Shown: piece by piece, positions 43,598 through 52,437 of the stretch | Layout of the letters: each line of letters begins with the position of its first letter | How positions within the stretch are numbered: the first letter of the stretch is position 1 | Source of the DNA: Candidatus Melainabacteria bacterium | Lineage (GTDB): Bacteria > Cyanobacteriota > Vampirovibrionia > Obscuribacterales > Obscuribacteraceae | DNA length: 64,000 nt | NCBI GenBank assembly: GCA_016716405.1 | Contig: JADJWK010000004.1 | Coordinates: forward strand, 620,001-684,000 | Direction: 5' to 3' | Translations under genes and position numbers: made by a program | Notes under the pieces: model-generated | Told to the model about the DNA's origin: nothing | Seen by the model: only the letters and a program-made list of their open reading frames with translations | Database searches by the model: none

Positions 43598-44434
43598 ATG
43601 GGAATATTCCCATTTATTTTCCGGCGGATCTGGCTCAAAATCATCACTATGATTCAGGACATCTTACGAGCCATCATCCAGCGCATCTTCCGTGACAAGA
43701 TTCTCATGGGTCTGGTGATAATTGGCGTTCTGGCGGTTTTCATGACCGGCAAAGAGGGCACCACCGAGCACGGCAAAAAGCTCGACGCCGGGAAAGAAGA
43801 GCTAGAGCTAGATATGGCGAACGCCCCGGGCGGCCCGCAGGCATCCGGCCAGCACCAGGGTCAGGATCAATATCAGAACGGGGCTAAAAACAGGGGCCAG
43901 AAACAGCTCCATAACCCCGGCCAGAATCAAGGTCAGACCGCAGCAGCCGGACAGGAAGGCGGAAATCAGCCAGAGAGATTGACTCCCGGTCACGCCGCCG
44001 ATTTCGTCACCTGGTGGATAGGCAATGCTTTCAAGTACGAGCCCGCCGAAGCCCGCAAATGTCACGATGAAGCTTTTGGCTGGATGACGGAAGAAGCCAA
44101 GCGAGCCTTCGAGAAGGAGTTCTGGAACGAGGGCATGGCTCAGGGAATCGAGCGAGGCGAAGTGGTGGCGGCTTTCCACCCCTATGCGGTACATGCTCAT
44201 GCAGTCAACCCGGACGGCTCGGTAGTGGTGATCATGAGAGCCACTATGGTCACTCAGATTAGAGGCGGGCAGGAAGTCAACAGAAACATCCACACAGACT
44301 TTCTGGTTACCCAGAACCAGGAAGGTCACCTGAGAATTGCAGCAGTTTACAATCGTCCCGAGCCGCAAGTGCCTGCCTACCAGGCTCACCCTGTGTATCA
44401 TCAGGCTGTCCGCGAGCAGAATGTGGTATATTAA
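43598..44434 (+). CDS. Membrane-anchored protein with Gln-rich linker and NTF2-like domain
   Basis: From ATG 43598 (an alternative ATG is at 43649) the protein has 278 residues. An amphipathic start leads to one membrane span (ILMGLVIIGVLAVFMTG). A linker rich in Gln, Gly and Asn follows (about residues 70-130). The C-terminal 140 residues, starting HAADFVTWWIGNAFKYEPAE, contain ADFVTWW, AKRAFEKEFW and alternating beta strands VVVIMRATMVTQI and HLRIAAVYNRPE. That layout resembles VirB8/TraE-type NTF2 domains, but the match is weak. No secretion genes are adjacent. Confidence 0.6.
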   Translation: MGIFPFIFRRIWLKIITMIQDILRAIIQRIFRDKILMGLVIIGVLAVFMTGKEGTTEHGKKLDAGKEELELDMANAPGGPQASGQHQGQDQYQNGAKNRGQKQLHNPGQNQGQTAAAGQEGGNQPERLTPGHAADFVTWWIGNAFKYEPAEARKCHDEAFGWMTEEAKRAFEKEFWNEGMAQGIERGEVVAAFHPYAVHAHAVNPDGSVVVIMRATMVTQIRGGQEVNRNIHTDFLVTQNQEGHLRIAAVYNRPEPQVPAYQAHPVYHQAVREQNVVY

Positions 44435-44488
44435 ACTCCTCGCTGGCTCCCGGCCAGTAGAGCTTTACCTGATTACCTTCCTACATTT

Positions 44489-44561
<73 letters not shown>

Positions 44562-44570
44562 AATTTCTAC

Positions 44571-46071
44571 ATGAAAATCAATAAACAAGTCGGGCTGAAC
44601 AAGGGTCTCATAGCAAGCTCCCTCTTTTTGGCAGCCTTCTTGCTTTGCGCGGTTTCGCTCCTGCTCCTGCCCGGTCGGTCGAGTAGCGAGACAGCCGAAG
44701 GCCAGTCCAGAGATTTCGTGATCAACCCCTATGTTCAGCTGGGAAACAACCCGTCTTTGCTGGCCAGGGAAAAGCTCGACCTGATCTGGTTCAGCCTCGA
44801 TCCCGATGGTCCCTGGAAGGTCCGCTACAACAAGAAAGCAATCGAGCCCAGGGAAACCAGGCGGGTGGGTCTTATCGCCGGTCAGCCCTTTTTCAAGCTT
44901 GTGGCCACTCTCGATGGGCTTCCGCCTGGCAGCCAGGTCGGCTACGAGGTAGAAAGGAGGGGCCGGACAGTCTACTCCGGTAACGCCACAGCAAGAAAAT
45001 CCAGGTCTCAAGATTTCAGCTTCGCCGTGTTCGGGGATACAGGCGCAGGCTCGTTCGGCCAGCGTAAAGTCGCCTACCAGTGTTTTCGGAAAAAACCGGA
45101 TCTACTTGTCATTCCAGGCGATCTGGTCTACGACCGCGGGCGGGTCTCGGAGTTTCTGAGCCGCTTCTTTCCGATCCTGAACAGCTCCAGAGCCGGTTTG
45201 AGCACCGGCGCACCACTCATGGCATCGACACTGACCATGGCCGTGCTGGGCAATCATGACGTAGCCAACTGCAATTACCGGGGCACCGATCTAGACCGCT
45301 ATCCCGATGCACTGGGCTATTTCATCTTTTTCGACCTCCCCCTCAATGGTCCGGTGCGCATCGCCAACTCGCGAAACAGCACCCCGCTCAGCGGTAGTGC
45401 CGGCAACCAGCTCGACTTCATCAAGCGCCGCCGGAAGGAATTTTCCGGTCACGGCAAACTACTCCTTCGACTACGGCAATTCGCACTGGCTGATCCTCGA
45501 CGCCAACAGCTATATGAACTGGAACGACAGCAAGATGCTCGACTATGTCAGAAAGGACTTGAAGAACAGCAAAGCGGCCTGGAAGTTCGTCTCGTTTCAT
45601 CAACCCTCCTTCAGTGTGGACCGTGTTCATTTCACCGAGCAGAGAATGCGCCTGCTCTGCGACATCTTCGAGAAAGAAGGTGTCACCGCGGTATTCTCCG
45701 GTCACGCACACAACTACCAGCGCAGCTATCCTCTCAAGTTCGCTCCGAATATGAATGGGGGCAAAGCGGTCATGAACGCCGATGGCACCGTGGATGGTGA
45801 GCTGTCACTCGATCGGAAATTCGACGGTAAAAAAAACTGCCACCCCAGAGGCGTCATCTATATAATCTCGGGTGCGGGCGGAGCAGCGCTCTATGCCAGA
45901 GCCGACGCTCCTCCCGAAGCTCAGCGCTTCAACAAGATCTTCAAAGGCGACTGTCATTCATTCACCTATTGCTCGGTCAAAGGGAAACAATTGTGCTTCA
46001 AACAGGTTTCCGAGAACGGCGACGAGCTCGATAGTTTCTCCGTCACAATCGATAAGGGATTACAGCCATGA
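44571..46071 (+). CDS. Purple-acid-phosphatase-like metallophosphoesterase, frameshifted
   Basis: The ATG at 44571 gives a signal anchor (about residues 12-33). A beta-rich N-terminal domain (FVINPYVQLGNNPSLLA and on) precedes a calcineurin-like domain. Frame 1 carries FGDTGAG, PGDLVYD and GNHDVA and ends its match at NQLDFIK (45422). The remaining part, NFPVTANYSFDYGNSHW through SGHAHNYQRSYPL, is in the next frame to 46071. Deleting one base near 45426 gives a continuous NQLDFIKAAGRNFPVTANY. The full protein would have about 499 residues. Purple acid phosphatases release phosphate outside the cytoplasm. As printed, the gene is broken or mis-sequenced. Confidence 0.75.
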
Positions 46072-46421
46072 ACGACCCTCTCTCAATAATTCCGGTAGTG
46101 AGCCAGTATTCTCTCCTGGTGGCAGCCATACTGGTAGCCGCAGGCGGAATCATGGGCTTCGTCAAAGCAGGAAGCCAGGCCTCCCTGATCGCTGGTCTGG
46201 CCAGCGGAGCGCTTGCCGCCATCGCCTTCGGCTTGACTTTCATGGACATGAAAATCGGCCTGATCGTGGGTTTCGCGGTCATGCTATCGCTCGAGCTGAT
46301 CTTCGCCATGCGTCTCAAGAAAACAGGCAAATTCATGCCTTCAGGGGTCATGCTCCTCGTCTGCTCCTTCGTTCAAGTGCTGGTCCTTCTCGGCTTACTG
46401 AAGGTATTCCAGGTATTCTGA
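46068..46421 (+). CDS. TMEM14-family small membrane protein
   Basis: This 117-residue protein has four hydrophobic segments separated by short loops with GGIMGFVKAGSQASLIAGLA, the Gly-rich first loop of TMEM14 (UPF0136) proteins, and a C-terminal FMPSGVMLLVCSF. Plant members (FAX1) export fatty acids from plastids; cyanobacteria carry homologues. It overlaps the phosphatase stop by 4 bases (ATGA), so expression is coupled. Fatty-acid export is only a family-based suggestion. Confidence 0.8.
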   Translation: MNDPLSIIPVVSQYSLLVAAILVAAGGIMGFVKAGSQASLIAGLASGALAAIAFGLTFMDMKIGLIVGFAVMLSLELIFAMRLKKTGKFMPSGVMLLVCSFVQVLVLLGLLKVFQVF

Positions 46422-46566
46422 TCGGTCCGATTTCACCACCATATATGATGTCAGATGAAGCAACCGCTTAAATCGCTATCACCTGCCACTCGGATGGCCG
46501 CTCTGAAGATCCAGCAGGACAGAGGTTTTCCAGGCAAAAGCCGGGAATCGGGCGGCGCCCGCCCTC

Positions 46567-46595
46567 TTGACCACCCGGCGGATGAAGCTTATTTT
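46567..46595 (+). promoter_or_regulatory. Candidate sigma-70-type promoter before the TPR gene
   Basis: TTGACC (46567-46572) and TATTTT (46590-46595) are 17 bases apart and lie about 40 bases upstream of the ATG at 46636. A second AT-rich box, TATACA, follows. Confidence 0.4.
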
Positions 46596-46635
46596 TGCTA
46601 TACAGTAAGTAAATACGCAAACTCCGGTGGCGCCC

Positions 46636-47512
46636 ATGCAGATTCATAGACCGACTCTCAAACTGATTGCTCTCATCGCCCTGACGACTTTCGCCCTGCC
46701 GCCTTCATCGGCAACCACCAGCTATATGAACCGGGGCATCGAGCTTTACAACAGCGGCAATTACGGCAAAGCGAAAGAAGCCTTTATCGAGATCGTCTGC
46801 GCCAACCCCCATTACTGGCCGGCCCACTACCAGCTGGCCAATACCTATTTCAAGCTCAACGATAAAACAGCCGCTCAGTTCGAGTACGAATGGTGCCTGA
46901 AATTCTGCAAAGACAAGAGAATCAGGAGAAAAATGCGAGGAAGCCATCGCTATTATCACCAACAACCCGGACATGGCACCTTCCCGTGTTTCATTGACCA
47001 AGGCCCGGGAGCATCTGGACAGGGAGTTGAGCAAGATCGGGCAGGATCGGCTGAACGAAGCCCGTCAGGCAGCCAAACGAGAAAAAGATCAGATCCTGGC
47101 TGAGGGTCAGGCACGCGCGAAAGCAGTCCGAGACAGTATCGACAGCCGGGTGGAGCAAGCAAGACAGAACTCGGACAGCTGGATCTTCACAGGCGGGATT
47201 GAGCGCTCAGGGATGATCAGCCGCGAAACTTACAACCAGATCATCCAGGAAGCCAATGAACAGGCTAGTTTTTTCGAGAACGAAGCCAGGAAAGCCGCCG
47301 ATAACGTCAAGCCGCCGCGACAGGACGACACCACAGAAGGTCTGAGAAGCCAGCTCAGTCAACCAGCTGGTCCTTCAGGAGTGAAATTATCGCCGGAGGG
47401 AACCAATCTCTATATAAGGAATTATCAAACAAAGCCATTGACCGGCAAGAGCGGATCGAATCAGCCGAATCAGCCGAATCCTGATCAAAAGGAAAACAAG
47501 ACCGGGGAGTAA
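46636..47512 (+). CDS. Exported TPR protein with coiled-coil tail, frameshifted
   Basis: The ATG at 46636 gives a signal peptide (MQIHRPTLKLIALIALTTFA). Two TPR-like units follow (NRGIELYNSGNYGKAKEAFI, AHYQLANTYFKLNDKTAAQF). At A5 (46929-46933) the frame breaks: frame 1 reads RIRRKMRG and ends at 47103, while the neighbouring frame reads KCEEAIAIITNNPDMAPSRV and stays open to 47512. Removing one A joins them as RIRRKCEEAIAIITN. The second half is a long charged coiled coil (LTKAREHLDRELSKIG and on) with a Gln/Asn/Pro-rich end. The intact product would have about 291 residues. The function is unknown. Confidence 0.68.
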
Positions 47513-47537
47513 TTCTTCTTTTAAACCGAGACCAGAA

Positions 47538-48716
47538 TCAGCCTTCTTTCATTTTTAGAAGACGGGCACGGGCTTCTTTCAAAGTTTGCTCCTGACGGGA
47601 GAAGCAGAAACGGATATATTTTCGCCCGGTTCCTTCCTTGTCTCCGAAAAAGCTCGAGCCCGGCACAACTGCGACTCCAATGTCTTTGACGAGATATTTG
47701 GTCATGGCGAGGTCGTCGCGATAACCGAAAGAGCTGATGTCGCAGAACGCATAATAGGCGCCCTCAGGCTTGAAGTATGGAATGCCAACCTCATCGAGAA
47801 TTCCCAGCATCATCTCCCGCCGAGTCTCGTACTCCCGGGCGAGATGCTCATAGAAGCTCGGAGGGAGGCTCACTGCGCAGGCCCCGGCACGCTGAAGGGG
47901 GGCTGGGGCTCCGACTGTGAGGAAGTCATGAACTTTTCGGATGGGCAGGGTGAGGTCCTCGTGGGCGATGGCCCAGCCGACACGCCATCCGGTTACGCTA
48001 TAGGTCTTGGATAAAGAGTTGATGGTTACCGTGAGATTCTCCATACCTGGTAGAGCAGCCATGGCCACGTGCTGGTGACCGTCATAGAGGATATGCTCGT
48101 AAATCTCGTCGGTGAAAGCCAGAACACCGAATTTCTGGCAGAGGGCGGCGATGAAGGAAAGCTCTTCCCGGGTGAAGACTTTACCGGTGGGATTGTGCGG
48201 CGTATTGATGATGATCGCCCTGGTTTTATCGTTGAAGGCTTTCTTGAGCTCCTCTTCGTTGAACCCCCAGTCAGGCGGATTGAGTTTGACATAGCGGGGT
48301 CGGGCGCCGGAGAGGATGGCATCGGGTCCATAGTTCTCGTAAAAGGGCTCGAAGACGATCACTTCTTCGTCAGGATCCACCAGGGCGAGCATGGATGCCA
48401 CCATGGCTTCTGTCGCGCCGCAGGTTACGGTGATATGACGCTCGGGATCGATATTTATGCCAGGATAGTCGGCGGCTTTGGCGGCGATGGCCTGCCGGAA
48501 GCTCCTGTCTCCCCAGGTGATGGCATACTGATTGATGTCGTCGAGAATCGCTTTGAGAGACGCTTCTTTAAGCTCCAGGGGACAGGGGAAGTCAGGAAGC
48601 CCCTGGGCGAGATTGACGGCCTTGTGCTGCGCCGCCAGCCTGGACATCTCTCGAATCACCGATTCTTGAAACTGGCTGGCCTTGAATGATGCCGTCTTGG
48701 CTAGATGTGTCTGCAT
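47538..48716 (-). CDS. Class I PLP aminotransferase
   Basis: This 392-residue enzyme shows NLAQGLPDFPCP, YAITWGDRSFRQAIA, VTCGATEAMVASMLALVDP, NTPHNPTGKVFTREEL, TDEIYEHILYDG and NSLSKTYSVTGWRVGW with the PLP lysine. The C-terminal KYIRFCFSR supplies the substrate-carboxylate Arg. It belongs to the group of methionine/kynurenine/glutamine aminotransferases and DapC-like enzymes (YbdL type). Which amino acid it prefers cannot be told from sequence. It is monocistronic. Confidence 0.88.
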   Translation of the reverse strand: MQTHLAKTASFKASQFQESVIREMSRLAAQHKAVNLAQGLPDFPCPLELKEASLKAILDDINQYAITWGDRSFRQAIAAKAADYPGINIDPERHITVTCGATEAMVASMLALVDPDEEVIVFEPFYENYGPDAILSGARPRYVKLNPPDWGFNEEELKKAFNDKTRAIIINTPHNPTGKVFTREELSFIAALCQKFGVLAFTDEIYEHILYDGHQHVAMAALPGMENLTVTINSLSKTYSVTGWRVGWAIAHEDLTLPIRKVHDFLTVGAPAPLQRAGACAVSLPPSFYEHLAREYETRREMMLGILDEVGIPYFKPEGAYYAFCDISSFGYRDDLAMTKYLVKDIGVAVVPGSSFFGDKEGTGRKYIRFCFSRQEQTLKEARARLLKMKEG

Positions 48717-48748
48717 GAGTCCCTCTCGAGCTGGGACTCTAGATCATA

Positions 48749-49051
48749 CTAGATACAAAAAGTATGCCGGCAGATAGCAAAGCTATCGCCAAATAGCCGG
48801 GAGGGTCCGATCACCGATACCGAGCCGCCGGCGGAACCGCTCCGGGACACCACTACTTTGATGTCGGCCCGGCGTTGCCCGGCTTTGAGCCTGTCATTGA
48901 CCATCGAGGCGAGACCTTCGGCAGCATCGCTCTCGGCGGCAGCTTTCTTGAATTGCTTCTCGAACTCGCTCTGCATGCCTGCTTGAAGCAGAACAGCCAG
49001 ATCGTCGGCGCGGGCGCCTTCCTCTCTGACTCTCTTTTCGGGCTTGCTCAT
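48749..49051 (-). CDS. Small hydrophilic protein of unknown function
   Basis: The ATG at 49051 (MSKPEKRVREEGARADDLAV) is preferred to the one at 49126, because a terminator ends at 49137 and a TTGACA-like promoter element (49113-49118, minus strand) falls between. The 100-residue product is acidic/basic helical in its first 60 residues (AGMQSEFEKQFKKAAAES), then KVVVSRSGSAGGSVSVIG. It has no signal peptide, and its last ten residues contain two Cys. The family is not recognised; a small regulatory or nucleoid protein is possible. Confidence 0.45.
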   Translation of the reverse strand: MSKPEKRVREEGARADDLAVLLQAGMQSEFEKQFKKAAAESDAAEGLASMVNDRLKAGQRRADIKVVVSRSGSAGGSVSVIGPSRLFGDSFAICRHTFCI

Positions 49052-49136
49052 GGACTTCTGGTCTCTCGGGGAACTGGATAAATATGCCACAGATTTGTTG
49101 CATATTCGTGGAATGTCAAGCTTCATATTAATACTG

Positions 49137-49158
49137 AAAAACCCCCGTGACTACGGGG
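49137..49158 (-). terminator. Intrinsic terminator after the SpoIID-TPR operon
   Basis: On the minus strand the stem CCCCGT/ACGGGG (positions 49143-49148 and 49153-49158) with a four-base loop is followed by TTTTT. It ends transcription of the three-gene minus-strand operon 56 bases after its last stop. Confidence 0.78.
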
Positions 49159-49213
49159 CTCATGGGAGAAACACGAGTCCTTCCAGAAAAGTTTAATCAA
49201 GGGTGAGGGAGTT

Positions 49214-50212
49214 TCAAAGGCGGGACATCATGGAGACAAGCTGTCTGAGATAAGCGATGCTGCCATCCTCATTGTCGAGATCGCAGGCACGATCGAGAGC
49301 GCTCTGGGCGTCCATGACCTGGCCGTTGATAGCCGCCAGCTTGGCTTTGAGAATCCAGCAAGAGACATGCGATGGATTCATGGAAAGTGCGTGCTCCACC
49401 AGCTCCCCTGCCTCGAAGAGTCTGGCTTGACGAGTATAGATCTCGGCGAGCAGGGTGTAAGGCCACTCGAAACTCGGATAACTATCGATGAGAGACTGAA
49501 GGGTCTCGATGGCTTCTGCCGTGGATCCAGCGAAACTGGCGCGGCGAGCCTCGTTGTACCCCTGAATGGCCAGGTAGGGCACCGGCTCCCTGGGCAGCCT
49601 CGTCCGGATGAGGCGACGAGCGACCTGCCCTTCGGAGCTGTCGGGGCTGATCTCGATGACTTTCTCGAAAGCGTCCCTGGCCTGCTCGCTCCAGCAAAGA
49701 TTGAGATAGCGCTGACCCAGGCCGAGATATTCCTGGACAGAGAGGTTCTGAGGCAGCTCCCTCTGGGGCAGGGCGAATTTGAATACTGTTTCCGCCGCCC
49801 GCACGCAGGCATCGGAAGCGGTTTTCGAAAAACCCTTGAAAGACTCCTCGAAACCGAACCGAATCAGTTTGAGGACGTCGTTCTCTTGCCTGTCTCCATA
49901 ACTGCGCATCGAGTCCCGCACAGTTTCCCGGGCCGAATCGATCATCGCTCTGGAGAACCGCAGCAGGCTCTCGGAGAAGGAGACGCCATTGTCCAGACCT
50001 TCCACCAGCCTGGCGAAAAACTGATAGTCGGAGGGAGTCATCTCGGCAAGAGGTGTTCCGGCAATCTGCTCGCGATCGCAATCGAGACCAATGCGCCCCG
50101 AGCGCAGGGCATTGCGGGTCCAGCCCATGATCAGATAGCGGATGGAAAGCTTGAAATATTCAGCTGCCGGAAGCCCTTTCGGAACTTCTCTGGGGGGTGG
50201 GTTCAGATTCAT
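49214..50212 (-). CDS. TPR-like protein
   Basis: The 332-residue protein has no signal peptide. Its N-terminal half is helical with repeats of a TPR-like spacing (EYFKLSIRYLIMGWTRNALR, QEYLGLGQRYLNLCWSEQAR). The C-terminal half has clearer TPRs (AEAIETLQSLIDSYPSFEWP, LAEIYTRQARLFEAGELVEH, AQSALDRACDLDNEDGS). It overlaps the SpoIID gene's stop by 4 bases (ATGA), so it is coupled to cell-wall genes. It may be a cytoplasmic scaffold or regulator; the function is unknown. Confidence 0.72.
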   Translation of the reverse strand: MNLNPPPREVPKGLPAAEYFKLSIRYLIMGWTRNALRSGRIGLDCDREQIAGTPLAEMTPSDYQFFARLVEGLDNGVSFSESLLRFSRAMIDSARETVRDSMRSYGDRQENDVLKLIRFGFEESFKGFSKTASDACVRAAETVFKFALPQRELPQNLSVQEYLGLGQRYLNLCWSEQARDAFEKVIEISPDSSEGQVARRLIRTRLPREPVPYLAIQGYNEARRASFAGSTAEAIETLQSLIDSYPSFEWPYTLLAEIYTRQARLFEAGELVEHALSMNPSHVSCWILKAKLAAINGQVMDAQSALDRACDLDNEDGSIAYLRQLVSMMSRL

Positions 50213-51390
50213 GGGACAAAAATATCATACAGCTCGGCTGCCGGGAAATAGTAACGGAGAATCTCCCGGTAATCGCGACCGGCCAGGGCCTGTCCCTGCG
50301 CCCCCCACTGGCAGAGACCGACTCCATGACCGGCTCCGGAAAAGCGGACCTCCAGATAGCCCTCTCCACCGCCGCCCCTGGCCTGGACCGGCCCGACCTC
50401 ATAGCGCGTGCCTGGAATTCGTCCCCAGCCAAGACTCCTTCCGAAAGCCAGCCAGATCTGATAGCCGCTGAGCTCCCTGCGCACCCTGCCATCCGCCTCC
50501 ACCAGAGAGACCAGAAGGGGACGGCCGCCGCTGCCTTTCTCTTTCACCACCGGTAGTGCGCCATCGAATATCTCTTTAACTTTCCTGACCGGTATCCTGG
50601 TGCTGCGAGTCTCGAAGAAGGGAGACTGTTTGCAAAACGAGCAGGGCACCGATCTGAGATAGGCGAGACTGGCGGCACCCTTGCCGAAGATCTCCCGCCC
50701 GTTACTGGTGGAGCCGGCACAGGTGGAATGGTAGAAGGCTCGTATCGTCCGTTTCCCGAACCGCAGCCTCTGGCGGAAAACGCTGGCCACCGCATCTTCG
50801 GTAACCGGAGTGATCGGCTCGAGACCTTTGTAGGCCTCGTACTCGGTTGTATCATCCACCACCCCGTTGCTGTTGTCGAGACGGCAGAGGGTCAGTACAG
50901 CCAGGGCCTTGCGAGCCTCCGCATGAAATGAGATCGGCAGCTCCGATGCCACCACGCTCCTGACATAGTCGACCCGGGGAACCAGATTGACCAGGCTGAG
51001 ACGGTTCGCTCTCGTGCTCACGATGACACTGCCCGAGTAGCGCCGCACCAGACCGTCCGGGCGCTCGATGGTAATCCCGCGCCCGGAAAGAGCCTTCAGA
51101 GCCAGACGCCGTCCGCCGGCCACCGGGATCTGACGGTCTCCGCCCAGAAGGCAGAGCTGCAGGAGCCCGCCTTTCACAGAGATCCTGTAAGAGCCCTCCG
51201 CGGGAAGAACCCGCTCGCCGCGGCCGACAAGAGCCATGGATCCGCGAACCTGGACCGAGTCTACAGGCTCGTGAGCACAAAATAGATTGACGGAAACCCG
51301 CCCGGATGTCGTGCCCGAGGCAGGGCCCTGACAGAAACAAGAGAAAGAAAGAATGAGAGAGACACAGACAGAGATAAAAAGAAGCTGCAT
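50209..51390 (-). CDS. SpoIID/LytB-family exported protein
   Basis: The 393-residue protein has a signal peptide (about residues 1-24) and an N-terminal beta-rich region. The SpoIID core includes VDYVRSVVASELPISFHAEA (with the catalytic-type Glu), FYHSTCAGSTSNGREIFG and the C-terminal FSGAGHGVGLCQWGAQGQAL. SpoIID is a lytic transglycosylase that cleaves denuded glycan strands. The neighbouring penicillin-binding protein and SpoIID pair recalls the peptidoglycan-remodelling genes of sporulating Firmicutes, but sporulation is not implied. It lies 4 bases after the PBP gene. Confidence 0.88.
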   Translation of the reverse strand: MQLLFISVCVSLILSFSCFCQGPASGTTSGRVSVNLFCAHEPVDSVQVRGSMALVGRGERVLPAEGSYRISVKGGLLQLCLLGGDRQIPVAGGRRLALKALSGRGITIERPDGLVRRYSGSVIVSTRANRLSLVNLVPRVDYVRSVVASELPISFHAEARKALAVLTLCRLDNSNGVVDDTTEYEAYKGLEPITPVTEDAVASVFRQRLRFGKRTIRAFYHSTCAGSTSNGREIFGKGAASLAYLRSVPCSFCKQSPFFETRSTRIPVRKVKEIFDGALPVVKEKGSGGRPLLVSLVEADGRVRRELSGYQIWLAFGRSLGWGRIPGTRYEVGPVQARGGGGEGYLEVRFSGAGHGVGLCQWGAQGQALAGRDYREILRYYFPAAELYDIFVP

Positions 51391-51394
51391 GACT

Positions 51395-52327
51395 TCAAGG
51401 CCAGCTCACGGAAAAGAGCATACGGCGAGCCTGGGGCACGGCAGCATCATGACTGGTTCCGGAAGGGGCATGCAGGCAGAAAGCATGATCCGGCTCCCGG
51501 CCGGCTGGCAACGAGCCAGCAGGGAAAAAGCCGACAATGAAAGACTCGAATTTCTTGCCGTGCGCCACCGTACCGGTTTTCACCGCGAGCTTGAGTCGGT
51601 CCTCGGGATCCAGCTCTTTCGCCGTTCCTTCCCGGGCGGCCATGATCATGGCATTCTCGAGACGCCGGAAAGTATCTTCTTTGAGGTCGAGCTCGAAAGC
51701 TCTGTCGTCCGGACCGGCCGCCACCTCGGCACTCTTCAGGAAGGGGATCCGCCCACGCCGGCCGATCAGGGCCGCAATCCGCATCAATTGCAGCGCTGAA
51801 GGCTTGAGACCGGGATCGAGCCCCAGAGCCAGACGCACCGAATCCAGGGGGATCTCTTCGGGGAACGTGAAGGAGCTCTCGGCCATTCCCCTGTCGAGAC
51901 CGAAAAGCCGGGCATAGTGCAGGATCACCCCGGCACCGACAGTATGGGTGGCCCGGGCGAAAAAAACATTGCAGGAAAAGGCGATAGCCTGCTCGATAGA
52001 CAGGGGACCGTGACCCCGGGGACATTTGTAGACGTCTCTCTCGGTCCGGAACGAGCCCGTGCATTCTATGGTCTGGTTCGGATTGAAAATGCCTTCCTCG
52101 AGAAGTGCAGCGGCGGTAACCAGTTTCATCACCGAGCCCGGCCGGGAGCTGGGGACATTGAGACCGGTAGGAAATCCGATATTACCGGATTTGAGATCGC
52201 ACCAGAAAAAGGCGGTCCTGGCCTGGGGACTGGCCGAAACCTCTCTGCCTGTCTCCACGGCTCCTCCAAGAGAGAGAAGGCTTTTCAGGAAACGGCGGCG
52301 ATGGGGATTTTTGGGCGTGTCGTTCAT
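51395..52327 (-). CDS. Penicillin-binding transpeptidase with Tat-like signal
   Basis: The 310-residue protein has only the transpeptidase domain. Active-site motifs are SVMK (nucleophile Ser65), SCN (118-120) and KTGT (250-253), in the order of PBP2/FtsI-type enzymes. The N-terminus NPHRRRFLKSLLSLGGAVET has a twin-arginine-like RRRFLK before a weak hydrophobic run, suggesting Tat export or a short membrane anchor. There is no N-terminal dimerisation or PASTA domain. It should cross-link or trim peptidoglycan outside the membrane and is the first gene of the PBP-SpoIID-TPR operon. Confidence 0.85.
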   Translation of the reverse strand: MNDTPKNPHRRRFLKSLLSLGGAVETGREVSASPQARTAFFWCDLKSGNIGFPTGLNVPSSRPGSVMKLVTAAALLEEGIFNPNQTIECTGSFRTERDVYKCPRGHGPLSIEQAIAFSCNVFFARATHTVGAGVILHYARLFGLDRGMAESSFTFPEEIPLDSVRLALGLDPGLKPSALQLMRIAALIGRRGRIPFLKSAEVAAGPDDRAFELDLKEDTFRRLENAMIMAAREGTAKELDPEDRLKLAVKTGTVAHGKKFESFIVGFFPAGSLPAGREPDHAFCLHAPSGTSHDAAVPQARRMLFSVSWP

Positions 52328-52437
52328 ATATAATTCAGAAGAGCAATTTCCGGGCCCCGACCTTTACAGTCCCTTGACCTCTATTTGACCTGGCTGCTCC
52401 ATAATAGACGGAAGATCACCTACCAGCCAGGCTGACG

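Noticed and set aside
46455..46649. 64-residue plus-strand open frame
   Set aside because: No ribosome site and low-complexity composition; a good promoter for the next gene lies inside it.
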